This document shows, piece by piece, positions 38,582 through 47,563 of a DNA stretch of 64,000 bases. The first letter of the stretch is position 1. Every line of letters starts with the position of its first letter. Position numbers and translations under genes: made by a program. Source of the stretch: Alteromonas antoniana (GTDB lineage Bacteria; Pseudomonadota; Gammaproteobacteria; Enterobacterales; Alteromonadaceae); assembly GCF_019249295.1 (NCBI RefSeq), contig NZ_JAESDH010000007.1, positions 62,001-126,000 of the forward strand, given 5' to 3'. The notes beneath the pieces are model-generated. The model saw nothing but the letters and a program-made list of their open reading frames with translations. It had not been told where the DNA came from and did not search any database.

Positions 38582-39925
38582 ATGGGGCAGCGTAAATATT
38601 TTGGTACCGACGGCATCCGGGGAAAGGTCGGTGAAAGTGCAATTAACCCGGAATTTGTAATTAAACTGGGATGGGCCGCCGGAAAAGTGTTAGCCGGTCG
38701 CGGCACGAACAAGGTACTTATTGGTAAGGACACCCGGATTTCTGGTTATATGCTGGAGTCATCGCTGGAAGCAGGCCTGTCTGCCGCGGGTATTAACATT
38801 GGATTACTTGGCCCGATGCCAACGCCTGCGATTGCTTATCTGACCAAAACGTTTCGTTCTGAAGCGGGTATCGTGATCAGTGCCTCGCATAACCCGTATT
38901 ACGACAACGGTATCAAATTTTTCTCTGCTGATGGCTTTAAACTCGATGATGACATTGAGCTGGCGATTGAAGACATGCTTGAGCAGCCGATGACCTGCGT
39001 GGCGTCAGACAAGTTAGGTAAAGCCAGCCGGATTGAGGATGCAGCAGGGCGCTATATCGAATTTTGTAAAGGGACGTTTCCGTCAGAATTGTCTCTTACC
39101 GGTCTGAAGATAGTGGTAGATTGCGCCCATGGCGCCACATATCACATCGCGCCAAATGTATTGGCCGAACTTGGTGCCGAGGTGATTGAAATCGGTACAA
39201 AACCAAATGGCTTAAACATCAACGAAAAGGTGGGTGCCACATCGATGAAAGCCACGGTAGAGGCTGTGCTTGAGCATAATGCTGATCTCGGGTTTGCGCT
39301 AGATGGTGATGGTGACCGCATAATGATGGTGGATAATCTTGGAAACGTTATCGACGGTGACCAGATTCTGTATATTATCGCCAGAGATGCGCTGAAAAAT
39401 GGCAAAATGCAGGGCGGCGTCGTCGGTACGCTGATGAGTAATCTGGGGCTGGAAAATGCACTCTCAAAGCTGGGCGTACCCTTTGCGCGCAGTAATGTAG
39501 GTGACCGGTATGTGATGGAACTGCTACAGCAAAAAGGGTGGTCCATTGGCGGCGAAAACTCAGGCCACGTACTGAATCTTAATATGGCGTCCACGGGTGA
39601 CGGAATTGTTGCCGGTCTTCAGGTTATTGCAGCGATGCTGCGAAGCAATCTGGATCTTCATGAATTAAGCAGCGGGTTTGAAAAATACCCTCAGACACTG
39701 GTGAATGTCAGGTTTGCGGAGTCTTCACAGGATCCGCTCAGCGCCGAGGAAGTGCAACATGCTGTTACAGAAGCCGAATCAGCGCTGGGTAAACGTGGGC
39801 GTGTGCTACTTCGAAAAAGCGGCACAGAGCCTTTAATTCGGGTGATGGTGGAATCCGACGAGGTGTCCGCATCGCAGAAATGGGCTGAGTTTATCGCAGA
39901 TGCTGTACGTAAAGTCGCCAATTAA
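38582..39925 (+). CDS. glmM: Phosphoglucosamine mutase
   Basis: Interconverts glucosamine 6-phosphate and glucosamine 1-phosphate for UDP-GlcNAc, hence peptidoglycan and LPS. The phosphoserine loop [12 protein letters not shown] contains S102, the same position as in E. coli. The metal loop DGDGDR and the phosphate loop [11 protein letters not shown] are intact. The 447 residues are typical. AGGAAG precedes the ATG. Confidence 0.97.
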   Translation: MGQRKYFGTDGIRGKVGESAINPEFVIKLGWAAGKVLAGRGTNKVLIGKDTRISGYMLESSLEAGLSAAGINIGLLGPMPTPAIAYLTKTFRSEAGIVISASHNPYYDNGIKFFSADGFKLDDDIELAIEDMLEQPMTCVASDKLGKASRIEDAAGRYIEFCKGTFPSELSLTGLKIVVDCAHGATYHIAPNVLAELGAEVIEIGTKPNGLNINEKVGATSMKATVEAVLEHNADLGFALDGDGDRIMMVDNLGNVIDGDQILYIIARDALKNGKMQGGVVGTLMSNLGLENALSKLGVPFARSNVGDRYVMELLQQKGWSIGGENSGHVLNLNMASTGDGIVAGLQVIAAMLRSNLDLHELSSGFEKYPQTLVNVRFAESSQDPLSAEEVQHAVTEAESALGKRGRVLLRKSGTEPLIRVMVESDEVSASQKWAEFIADAVRKVAN

Positions 39926-40020
39926 TTGATCGTCAGGCGTATTTTGCGTTTAGTTCTTGTATATTGTATCTGGAATCGTTAATATCACGCCCGCTTTAAG
40001 ACAGGGCTAAGGTCTGCAAA

Positions 40021-40776
40021 GTGACGACTATGAATAGAAAACCGCTGGTAGCGGGAAACTGGAAGATGAACGGTAATAAGGCACTTGTGGCTGAGTTCAT
40101 CAATGCACTGAATGCTGACGACGCTAACGGCGTTGATGTGGTTGTGTGTCCTCCGGCGATTTATCTTTCTGCACTCAGTGCAGGTCGATTTGCCATCGGC
40201 GCTCAGGACGTCAGTGCGCTGGACCAGGGAGCGCATACTGGTGATATATCAGTGGATATGCTCAGTGAAGTGGGTTGTAAGTACGTCATAGTCGGTCATT
40301 CTGAACGTCGTGAAGATCACGGCGAGACTAGCGATTCCGTTGCAGAAAAGGCCGAAAAAGTGGTGTCTGCCGGGTTGACCCCGATCGTCTGTGTTGGTGA
40401 GCCACTCGAGGTTAGAGAGGCAGGTGATCAAGCAGTACAGGGTTTTATTCGCGAGCAGCTGAGTGCGCTTACCAGTAAGTTAAGTGCCAGTGAGCTTAAC
40501 CAAAGTGTTATTGCTTACGAGCCAATCTGGGCAATCGGTACCGGTAAAACGGCAAGTCCTGAACAGGCGCAGGATGTTCACGCGTTTATTCGTGGTGAAC
40601 TATCTGAGACCGATGCAGAAGTGGCGTCGGGTATGAGAATTTTATACGGCGGCAGCGTTAAGCCCGCGAATGCGCAGGAGTTGTTTAGTCAACCTGACGT
40701 AGATGGCGGTTTAATCGGTGGAGCCAGTCTGAAAACAGACGATTTTATTGCAATTTGCCAGTCGGCAAAGATTTGA
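40021..40776 (+). CDS. tpiA: Triosephosphate isomerase
   Basis: Interconverts dihydroxyacetone phosphate and glyceraldehyde 3-phosphate. Catalytic residues are visible in NWKMNG (Lys), IVGHSERRE (His) and AYEPIWAIGTGKTASP (Glu). The GTG at 40021 has AAGG eight bases upstream (251 residues); the ATG at 40030 aligns better with E. coli TpiA, and both remain possible. secG follows after 7 bp. Confidence 0.96.
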   Translation: MTTMNRKPLVAGNWKMNGNKALVAEFINALNADDANGVDVVVCPPAIYLSALSAGRFAIGAQDVSALDQGAHTGDISVDMLSEVGCKYVIVGHSERREDHGETSDSVAEKAEKVVSAGLTPIVCVGEPLEVREAGDQAVQGFIREQLSALTSKLSASELNQSVIAYEPIWAIGTGKTASPEQAQDVHAFIRGELSETDAEVASGMRILYGGSVKPANAQELFSQPDVDGGLIGGASLKTDDFIAICQSAKI

Positions 40777-40783
40777 GGTAATT

Positions 40784-41173
40784 ATGTTATACGAAGTGCT
40801 ATTAGTCGCTTATCTGATTGTCGCACTATTGTTGATCGGCTTTGTACTGATCCAGCAGGGTAAAGGCGCAGACATGGGCGCTTCATTTGGTGCTGGCGGT
40901 TCCAATACTGTATTTGGTTCTTCGGGTTCAGGTAACTTTATGACCCGTACCACAGGCATACTGGCTACCTTGTTTTTTGGTATCAGTCTGACGCTGGGCA
41001 ACATTACGGCGAATCGCGAAAAAGCCGCTGATGATTTTGAATTCATGGACGTGCCTGTGTCAGAGCAGCAGGTACCAGGTGACGCCGACGTGCCAGTCAG
41101 TCAGGACAGTGCCCCGGCAACAGACGTTCCTGCAACCAATGATGCAGAGAACGAGTCTGACGTACCAAACTAA
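40784..41173 (+). CDS. secG: Protein translocase subunit SecG
   Basis: Small membrane subunit of the SecYEG translocon. Two transmembrane helices (about 3-22 and 52-70) flank the conserved cytoplasmic loop GKGADMGASFGAG. An acidic C-terminal tail of about 45 residues follows, rich in Asp, Val and Pro. The start ATG at 40784 has GAGGT five bases upstream; the upstream open frame overlaps tpiA and is discarded. The order tpiA-secG-tRNA-Leu is standard. Confidence 0.95.
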   Translation: MLYEVLLVAYLIVALLLIGFVLIQQGKGADMGASFGAGGSNTVFGSSGSGNFMTRTTGILATLFFGISLTLGNITANREKAADDFEFMDVPVSEQQVPGDADVPVSQDSAPATDVPATNDAENESDVPN

Positions 41174-41180
41174 GAAATAC

Positions 41181-41266
41181 GCGGAAGTGGTGGAATTGGT
41201 AGACACGCTATCTTGAGGGGGTAGTGAGCTATGCTCGTGCGGGTTCAAGTCCCGCTTTCCGCACCA
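41181..41266 (+). tRNA. tRNA-Leu (GAG)
   Basis: An 86-nt cloverleaf with CCA encoded. Acceptor stem GCGGAAG pairs with the TTTCCGC end. The D-loop contains GGTAGAC. Anticodon loop TTGAGGG gives anticodon GAG, closed by CTATC/GGTAG. A long variable arm (GAGC/GCTC) is typical of class II tRNA-Leu. The T-arm is GCGGGTTCAAGTCCCGC. It follows secG by 7 bp, so it may be processed from the tpiA-secG transcript. Confidence 0.96.
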
Positions 41267-41271
41267 ATTAG

Positions 41272-41298
41272 AAAAAGCCAGCATTGCTGGCTTTTTTC
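41272..41298 (+). terminator. Terminator after tRNA-Leu
   Basis: AAAAAGCCAGC/GCTGGCTTTTTT with a three-base loop begins 6 bp after the tRNA CCA end. Confidence 0.85.
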
Positions 41299-41775
41299 GT
41301 TTTGTCACTTCCCTGTGTTACTCCCCAAATGAAGGACCGGCAATGAACAGCCAAAATGGTAACGTATTGTGCTGTGGTTTGTTCGGGCATCGTAATCTTA
41401 TTCAGAACACCATGCGGTAGAGTGGCCCTTATGTCATTCTGCAATATTGTTAATATCGGTATAATCGAGTTTGTTGCTGGCAACCGGCGCCGGTTCCATA
41501 CATGCAAAGTACTGCAGGGTAACTGGGGAGATTTGAGTCTTCTATCCGAATGGTGAAAATGGTTCGCCGTGAAAGGGTTTGTTTCGTTCAGGGCATTCTC
41601 CTATGAAGCGGCCAGTCTTAGATGATGAGGTTGACCAGATACCGCCCGTTCAACGAATTTGTTAAAGGCCTGGTCGACTATCCGGATAATCCTGTCTTCC
41701 TCAGGTTGTGATAGCTGTAAATCTCGCGTAAATTGAATTTTTATAAGACGAATAGAATGCCCAGAGAGGTGTGCC
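41299..41775. other. Gene-free region between tRNA-Leu and the cupredoxin operon
   Basis: In many relatives rimP starts here; no such gene is present. The stretch holds a perfect 14-bp palindrome AACCGGCGCCGGTT at 41482-41495 and, on the minus strand, a 58-codon open frame (41601-41777, ATG to TAG) whose product I do not recognise. The plus-strand ribosome site of the cupredoxin gene is at its right end. No copy of the tRNA 3' end, as expected for an integrated island, was seen nearby. Confidence 0.5.
41764..41770 (+). promoter_or_regulatory. Strong ribosome binding site before an ATT codon
   Basis: GAGAGGT is five bases upstream of ATT at 41776. No ATG, GTG or TTG lies in frame between the upstream stop (41734) and GTG 41836, and that GTG has no Shine-Dalgarno sequence in front of it. 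The site therefore argues for ATT initiation. Confidence 0.5.
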
Positions 41776-42405
41776 ATTAAGACCGGTCGAATAGTAAAGT
41801 TAGTTGTTTTTCTTATTGCTGTTCAGGTAACGAATGTGAACGGGAAGTCCTTGCGTATTGAAGACCAGAACGGGACGCTTTTATCTGATGTAATAGCGAC
41901 ATGGGAGGGAAAGACACCGGCTAAAACATCTTCAAATGATGTAGCGATAGTGGATCAGGTTGGCAGGCAATTTGTGCCACATGTGAAAGTGATCGAGCAG
42001 GGACAGCAAGTCTCATTTCCAAACAGTGACAACATTCGCCACCATGTTTACAGTTTCTCTGCTCCCAAAACGTTTGAAATTAAGTTGTACAGCGGCGAGC
42101 CCAGCGACCCCGTAGAGTTCCCTAATTCGGGGATTGTCGTGCTCGGCTGTAACATACACGATCAAATGGTCGGCTACATCTACGTCAATGACGGTTCAGA
42201 ATACAGTCAGTCGGGTAAGGACGGTATGCTGTATGTTCCTGATGACGTTTCAGAAGTGACCTTGTGGCACCCTAACCTGGATTTGACGCAAACCACCCGT
42301 AAGGTGGTGGAGCTGAACGCAGAGACAACCACGGTAACTTTAACGTTAATGGCGCCTGCAAAGCCCGAAGCCAAAACGTTTGGCAAACGAAAGTTCGGGG
42401 ATTAG
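41776..42405 (+). CDS. Exported cupredoxin-like protein (methylamine utilization-type)
   Basis: A plastocyanin-like beta-sandwich with a probable type 1 copper site: His in NIRHHVYSF (H89 or H90) and the cluster GCNIHDQM (C125, H128, M131), counted from the ATT. Translation from ATT at 41776 gives 209 residues with a signal-peptide-like start (basic KTGRIVK, then LVVFLIAVQV). From the GTG at 41836 only 189 residues result and no export signal. Cupredoxins act outside the cytoplasm, which favours the longer form. Such proteins carry electrons or bind copper; the partner is unknown. First gene of an operon with an EAL protein, a DUF3034 protein and a truncated hemoglobin. Confidence 0.75.
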   Translation: MKTGRIVKLVVFLIAVQVTNVNGKSLRIEDQNGTLLSDVIATWEGKTPAKTSSNDVAIVDQVGRQFVPHVKVIEQGQQVSFPNSDNIRHHVYSFSAPKTFEIKLYSGEPSDPVEFPNSGIVVLGCNIHDQMVGYIYVNDGSEYSQSGKDGMLYVPDDVSEVTLWHPNLDLTQTTRKVVELNAETTTVTLTLMAPAKPEAKTFGKRKFGD

Positions 42406-42408
42406 ACG

Positions 42409-44757
42409 TTGCAGATATCCTTACGTCATAGCCTGTTTCGGATCCTGTTAGGTGGTATCGTAATTACTGCTACTTTGATCCTCGTTAGCGTATGGAATGG
42501 TACCGCCTCTCTGGTACAGAATAGCCTTGATAAAGAAATCGATGTAGCCAAAGAAATTTTTAAATACAGGCTGGAGGCGCAGGCCAGTAAGATAGGCCAG
42601 ATAGGCTACATATCAAGTCGGCAGTATAGTGTTATTTCTGCGGTCATCAGAGGCCAGGCGAATGATGATATTGCCACCACAGAAAGCTACCTGGATTCGC
42701 TCATACTAAGAACCGATGCTGACTGGACAGCGTACCTCGGGTTAAATGGCGACGTGGTCGCGTCCTCCCCAAAAGAACAGTGGATTGGTGAGCAGCTACC
42801 TGAAAATGGCAAGGCTTTACTAACCGATTCAGATAATTATGAAAGCGGTTTCCTGATCCTCTCCGACAGCTTGTATCACGTAGTGGCTTCTCCGGTAAAA
42901 ATGCCGATAACCATCGCCTACACCATGTTTGGTTACGAGATTAACGATCAGTATTTGGCCAGTATCAGCAACATCATGCAGGCAGAAGTTATCGTTCATT
43001 CCACCACGGATGTGACCGCTGAACGTCTGGCTATTGCATCAAGTGTTGAGCCTGCAGTGGCGCAATATATTCTGCAAACCGGATCAGAGAGACTGAACTG
43101 GCTGGATTTTCTTACCGGCGGTAAGGAAAGCTATGTCAGCCGACAGGTCGACATGTCAGATATAGGCTTAGATGGCCTTCCGGTTGAAATCACGATTGCC
43201 CTTGATGTCACGAAGCAGTATCAGGGCTTTGCTAACCTGTTGTTCAGCATTGTTGTTATTAGTGTGGTTGCAAGCGCGGTGTCGCTGATGGTTGTGATGT
43301 TATTGTCTCATCGCGTCAGCCGCCCGGTTTCGCGGCTTGTGGAAGCGGTCGACAGCATTGCAGATGGCAATTACGAACAGACGTTGCCAGATTCCGGGAA
43401 TTTAAAAGAAATCTCTGACTTGTCGCATGCCTTTTCCAGTATGCAGAGTAACCTGAAAAGCCGCGAAGAGCGCATACGCTTTCAGGCCCAGCATGACATG
43501 CTCACCGGCTTATACAATCGCAACTATGTTGAAGAACACATTGGCGCCAGATTGCAAAGCCGCGAGTCCTTTCAGGTAATTGCTATCAGCGTTAACGGCT
43601 TTAGAACAATTAATGACCTGTACGGATACGTTAATGGTGACAAAGTGCTACAGGTAACAGCGCAGCGGCTTGCGCGCTGGCCGGGAATGGCAGCGCGTCT
43701 TGCTGGCGGTGAGATCCTGTATATCTCGGAGACTGCACTTAACGAACTGCAGCTTGAGACGCTTCGACACATTCTTGAGCAATCTGTAGAGGTTGGACTG
43801 GTTGCCATTCCAGTGAAAGTGTCGCTGGTGTTGCTCGATTGTCCTGCCGATGCAGAGTCAGCTGAGGATTTGTTTCGTAAAATCAATATCGTTAAAGATG
43901 AAGCGAATCGTAGCGGAAGCTGGCTTGTACAGTATGATGATGACCTGGAAAAACACTACCTGCGTCGTCTGGCTATTATCACCGAGCTTAAACGCTCGCT
44001 GCAGTCAGACCGGCCTGAATTATCGATGGTGTATCAGCCAAAACTGGCGCTGGACACGATGACAGTGACCAGCATGGAAGCGCTTGTACGTTGGAACAGC
44101 GAAGCGCTGGGGTTCGTTCCTCCCGATGAATTTATCGGAATTGCGGAACAGGCTGGCCTGATTGAACAGGTGACGACCTGGGTTATGGGGCAGACTATCA
44201 GCGATTTGTCTCGCTTCCGGGCAAAAGGGCACACCTTCAGTATTGCTATGAATTTGTCCTCGCATGATATACAGAATACGGCGTTATTAGACCGTCTGAT
44301 TCTGATGCTGGAAGAAGCGGACCTGACACCTCAGGATTTAGAGCTGGAAATTACGGAGAGTGATCTGGTTGAAGATGCTGATCTTGCTATTGAAAATATG
44401 CGCAAGCTTAAAGCGTCTGGCTTCCGCTTTGCAATAGATGACTTCGGTACCGGCTACTCTTCTCTGGCTTATTTGAAGCATTTGCCAGTCACAACAATTA
44501 AGATTGATAAAAGCTTTATCCTCAACCTGGCAAAGGATGAGAATGATCAGCAAATTGTTCATACTGTACTGAGCCTTGCACATATTTTCGATCTCGACGT
44601 CGTTGCAGAAGGTGTAGAGGACGAAGTTTCTCTGGTCATGCTTCAGGAGTGGGGATGCGACATTGCCCAGGGGTATTTCATCAGCAAACCACAATCTGCT
44701 GAAGTGTTGTTTGACTGGCTTGAAGTCACGCCCTATCAGAACAAGAAAGAGAGGTAA
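42409..44757 (+). CDS. Membrane c-di-GMP phosphodiesterase (degenerate GGDEF, intact EAL)
   Basis: A 782-residue inner-membrane protein. Two transmembrane helices (about 11-31 and 279-303) enclose a periplasmic sensor domain of about 245 residues. A HAMP linker and a GGDEF domain follow, then an EAL domain. The GGDEF motif is degraded to GGEIL (433-437), so cyclase activity is unlikely. The EAL domain keeps the active-site set: EAL at 557-559, the Asn of MNLSS, Glu of ELEITES, DDFGTGYSS from D677, Lys of KIDKSF and Glu of VVAEGVED. It should therefore hydrolyse c-di-GMP. The start is TTG at 42409, 3 bp after the cupredoxin stop, so sensing may involve that protein. Confidence 0.88.
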   Translation: MQISLRHSLFRILLGGIVITATLILVSVWNGTASLVQNSLDKEIDVAKEIFKYRLEAQASKIGQIGYISSRQYSVISAVIRGQANDDIATTESYLDSLILRTDADWTAYLGLNGDVVASSPKEQWIGEQLPENGKALLTDSDNYESGFLILSDSLYHVVASPVKMPITIAYTMFGYEINDQYLASISNIMQAEVIVHSTTDVTAERLAIASSVEPAVAQYILQTGSERLNWLDFLTGGKESYVSRQVDMSDIGLDGLPVEITIALDVTKQYQGFANLLFSIVVISVVASAVSLMVVMLLSHRVSRPVSRLVEAVDSIADGNYEQTLPDSGNLKEISDLSHAFSSMQSNLKSREERIRFQAQHDMLTGLYNRNYVEEHIGARLQSRESFQVIAISVNGFRTINDLYGYVNGDKVLQVTAQRLARWPGMAARLAGGEILYISETALNELQLETLRHILEQSVEVGLVAIPVKVSLVLLDCPADAESAEDLFRKINIVKDEANRSGSWLVQYDDDLEKHYLRRLAIITELKRSLQSDRPELSMVYQPKLALDTMTVTSMEALVRWNSEALGFVPPDEFIGIAEQAGLIEQVTTWVMGQTISDLSRFRAKGHTFSIAMNLSSHDIQNTALLDRLILMLEEADLTPQDLELEITESDLVEDADLAIENMRKLKASGFRFAIDDFGTGYSSLAYLKHLPVTTIKIDKSFILNLAKDENDQQIVHTVLSLAHIFDLDVVAEGVEDEVSLVMLQEWGCDIAQGYFISKPQSAEVLFDWLEVTPYQNKKER

Positions 44758-44758
44758 T

Positions 44759-45595
44759 ATGAGAAGAGTGGCAGCAACATTAGCAGCGGGACTATTGTGT
44801 AGTTCTGCCAGTTTTGCCGGTGACGGCAAACTGATAGGCACTGCTGGCCTGAACCAGGTGGAGGGCGCCGGAGGCGGCGGGATAGTCCCCTGGGCGACAT
44901 TATCAGGGTATGACAGTCAGGATCAAACCTCTGCCAGTGCTTTCGTCACTCGGGTTAATCTGGATGATTATCGTCTCACAGCGCTGGGAGCGAATCTTTC
45001 ACTTTACGACAGAGTCGAGTTGTCTGTTGCCCGTCACACTTTCGATTTGACCACACTGGGAGGGGAAATACAGCAAAATGTGTATGGAATGAAAGTCCGG
45101 CTTTATGGCGATGTTGTGTATTCCGACTTTCCTCAGTTAAGTGCTGGCGTTCAGCATAAGCGACTTCAGGATAGTGCGATAGCGTATGCGCTGGGCAGTG
45201 CAGATGAAAACGGCACCGATTACTATCTCGTGGCGACAAAAGTGCACTTAGGCGCTGCAGCAGGTTTCAATCTTGTGTGGAATGTCACGGCCAGGGCAAC
45301 AAAGGCAAATCAGCTTGGTTTGCTTGGGTTTGGCTCGCAGAACGACGACGATTATGACGTTATGTTTGAAGGCAGTGTCGGCGTGCTTTTTAACCGGCAT
45401 CTTGCTGCAGGAGTTGAGTATCGTCAGAAGCCCGATAATCTTGGTCTTGGTGAAGAAGACTGGTGGGATGCATTTATCACTTACATACCTTCGAAGTCAT
45501 TTAACGTTACTCTTGCATGGGCTGAACTAGGCAGTATTGCCGGTGCACCCGATCAAAATGGTTTGTATTTGTCAGTAGGAGGTCAGCTGTGGTAA
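44759..45595 (+). CDS. DUF3034 family exported protein
   Basis: A 278-residue protein with a clear signal peptide (residues 1-20, cleavage SFA/GDG). The mature start GKLIGTAGLNQVEGAGGGG and the following WATLSGYDS are typical of DUF3034. The rest shows alternating beta strands with aromatic ends and terminates in LYLSVGGQLW, which suggests an outer-membrane beta barrel. The function is unknown. The start ATG at 44759 has AGAGGT just upstream; the 32 extra upstream codons overlap the EAL gene. One base separates it from the EAL stop and it overlaps the hemoglobin gene by 7 bp. Confidence 0.82.
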   Translation: MRRVAATLAAGLLCSSASFAGDGKLIGTAGLNQVEGAGGGGIVPWATLSGYDSQDQTSASAFVTRVNLDDYRLTALGANLSLYDRVELSVARHTFDLTTLGGEIQQNVYGMKVRLYGDVVYSDFPQLSAGVQHKRLQDSAIAYALGSADENGTDYYLVATKVHLGAAAGFNLVWNVTARATKANQLGLLGFGSQNDDDYDVMFEGSVGVLFNRHLAAGVEYRQKPDNLGLGEEDWWDAFITYIPSKSFNVTLAWAELGSIAGAPDQNGLYLSVGGQLW

Positions 45596-46011
45596 TCCGC
45601 CGAATCTTATTATTATGTGTCTTTTGCGTAGGGGCAGTGTCTTGTGCTTCTACGTCAGACTCGCTGTACAACGATATTGGTGGCGAAGCCAAAGTGGCTG
45701 AAATCGTGGATAATTTCATTTATGAAATTGAGTATGACCCCACTATTCTCGCCTATTTTGAGGGCAGTGACATTGACCGCTTCCGAGCGAAGTTGATTGA
45801 ACAGTTGTGTATGGTGACTGGCGGCCCGTGTAGCTACAGTGGCGACACCATGGAACAGGTCCACGGAGGCATGAATATCACGGAAACTGACTTTAACCGC
45901 ACAGTCGACCTGTTAATTAATGCGATGAACAAGGCCGGCGTCAGTCACAGACACCAAAACCAAATCCTTGCACAGCTAGCGCCAATGCGTTCGCAAATGT
46001 TGTATAAATAA
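45589..46011 (+). CDS. Group 1 truncated hemoglobin, probable lipoprotein
   Basis: A 140-residue protein with a signal sequence ending at Cys (C19 in GAVSC), so it is probably lipid-anchored in the periplasm, which is unusual for hemoglobins. The mature part is a 2-on-2 globin: YNDIGGEAKVAEIVDNF at the start, TGGPCSY, and the proximal His H92 in VHGGMNITETDF. It can be expected to bind heme, and O2, NO or similar ligands. The GTG start at 45589 has AGGAGG six bases upstream and overlaps the DUF3034 gene. Last gene of the operon. Confidence 0.85.
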   Translation: MVIRRILLLCVFCVGAVSCASTSDSLYNDIGGEAKVAEIVDNFIYEIEYDPTILAYFEGSDIDRFRAKLIEQLCMVTGGPCSYSGDTMEQVHGGMNITETDFNRTVDLLINAMNKAGVSHRHQNQILAQLAPMRSQMLYK

Positions 46012-46086
46012 TAAACGTCGACAATGGCAAAAAACTTGCAGATACTTAGTGCGAAGACCATTTTTTATTAAAAAAAGGACGTGACC

Positions 46087-46245
46087 ATGGATATTATTCG
46101 TATAATTTTGTCAATTTTACTGCCGCCACTGGGGGTGTTTCTTCAGGTCGGTATCGGCGCACAGTTTTGGATTAATATCCTGCTAACGCTTTTAGGTTAT
46201 ATTCCGGGCATTATTCATGCTGTCTGGATTATTGCGCGCCGCTAG
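46087..46245 (+). CDS. Pmp3/YqaE family small membrane protein
   Basis: A 52-residue proteolipid of the UPF0057 (PMP3/YqaE) family. Two transmembrane helices are visible, with the family start IILSILLPPLGVFLQVG and the second helix LLTLLGYIPGIIHAVWII. Members are induced by salt, cold or other membrane stress in plants, yeast and bacteria. AAGGA lies upstream of the ATG. Its 3' end overlaps the convergent DUF2254 gene by 17 bp. It is too short for many gene finders. Confidence 0.88.
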   Translation: MDIIRIILSILLPPLGVFLQVGIGAQFWINILLTLLGYIPGIIHAVWIIARR

Positions 46246-47554
46246 GATCTTTTAAACGATTAAAGGCGATGTCGATAGCGGCATCGTCTTTTTGAACCAG
46301 AGGTTCTGTTTTAAGCAAATCTCTTGTTGCGATTGCATGACCGAACAACATGCCGTGGTATCGCCCATTTGTTTGCCCGTTAAGTACATCCAGACATAGC
46401 AATATGTGCAATCCGATAGCAACGTGTTTTTTCCCGGCCTGACGGATTTGGTCAAAAGACTTATCAACTACCCCCTCAAACGTGAACGTACGACGCTTTA
46501 ACCACTTACTGGTGCTTTCATTAATCACGCACTCATGAGGGAACTCTCGTCGCGACATCAATATGCAGGCTGATGTCAGTCTGTCCAGGCAGGTAATTGC
46601 GGTAAACGGATCGTTAATTCCCGGCGACAGCGCTCGTAGTGCTATTTCAACAAGCTGTCCTACTGCGAACTCAGGGTCCTGTATCGGCGTGCGGCTATTA
46701 CCGATGATAATGTATTGTTCAAACTGCTTTTGCACACTGTCAGGCAGCGGGCAATGGCTATGGACTATAACCACCTCAGCATCAGGAAACACGTGATCTC
46801 CACTTCTTCCCAGTACTTCGATACCGGCAACGATATCTGTTCTTACCGTAGTGAGTACATCATAGTTGATGTTCTGAATATAACCTTCCCGAGTCGCTTT
46901 TATCACGGTTTGCTCTTCTGCACCGGTAATTAATTCTGACGAGATCGCACGTAGTGATGCCGGAGATTCTGGTTTAGGTAACAACGCCGAAATATCTCTG
47001 CACAGTTCTTCAAAACACCGTTTAATGACATGATCTGCCTGAATAGAAGTAGAAACATGGTGGATAAAATAAATTATCACCACAACATCAATAACCCCTA
47101 GCACCACGGAAACTGCGCACAGTAATGAAATGGCGTCCTGATTTTCCTGAATTGAGCTGATGTGATGCAGCGATATCATACAAAACAGGAACGTGGATAC
47201 CAGTGTACCCAACACAACCTGTGTGCCCCTGTCATTCATGAATGTGCGGATAAGTCTCGGGCCAAACTGAGAGGATGCTAGCGTCAACGCCACCAGGGTC
47301 ATCGAAAACGCAATACTGGTGGCAGTAATAATCGCGGTGGCAAGCGTACTTAAAAGTTGCATCGCGCCGGACTGGGTAACCAGCGGGACAAAGAAAAGTA
47401 AAGAGTCGGGCAGGGTTGCTCGTTGAACAATAAACAAGCAGGCGCCACAAATAATACCAGAGGCCAGCATCATACAAATGGGAATAAACCAGTAACTGGT
47501 GCTAAGCGATTCCCAATATGGCTTGAGCCTGTCAGATAGCGATGTCAGATTCAA
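46229..47554 (-). CDS. DUF2254 membrane protein
   Basis: A 441-residue protein of the DUF2254 family: four N-terminal transmembrane helices (within about 20-165) with the conserved SIAFSMTLVALTLASSQFGPR, followed by a cytoplasmic domain (DPEFAVGQLVEIALRALSPGINDPFTA). The function is unknown. The start is probably TTG at 47554, 10 bp after the DUF1328 stop, without a good ribosome site, which suggests coupling. Last gene of a hemerythrin-DUF1328-DUF2254 set. Confidence 0.85.
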   Translation of the reverse strand: MNLTSLSDRLKPYWESLSTSYWFIPICMMLASGIICGACLFIVQRATLPDSLLFFVPLVTQSGAMQLLSTLATAIITATSIAFSMTLVALTLASSQFGPRLIRTFMNDRGTQVVLGTLVSTFLFCMISLHHISSIQENQDAISLLCAVSVVLGVIDVVVIIYFIHHVSTSIQADHVIKRCFEELCRDISALLPKPESPASLRAISSELITGAEEQTVIKATREGYIQNINYDVLTTVRTDIVAGIEVLGRSGDHVFPDAEVVIVHSHCPLPDSVQKQFEQYIIIGNSRTPIQDPEFAVGQLVEIALRALSPGINDPFTAITCLDRLTSACILMSRREFPHECVINESTSKWLKRRTFTFEGVVDKSFDQIRQAGKKHVAIGLHILLCLDVLNGQTNGRYHGMLFGHAIATRDLLKTEPLVQKDDAAIDIAFNRLKDPSGAQ

Positions 47555-47563
47555 CGGGGAGAA

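Noticed and set aside
41601-41777. 58-codon minus-strand ORF between tRNA-Leu and the cupredoxin gene
   Set aside because: It has no ribosome site and no recognisable family, and its 5' end coincides with the better supported start region of the cupredoxin gene. Kept only as a note in the intergenic entry.
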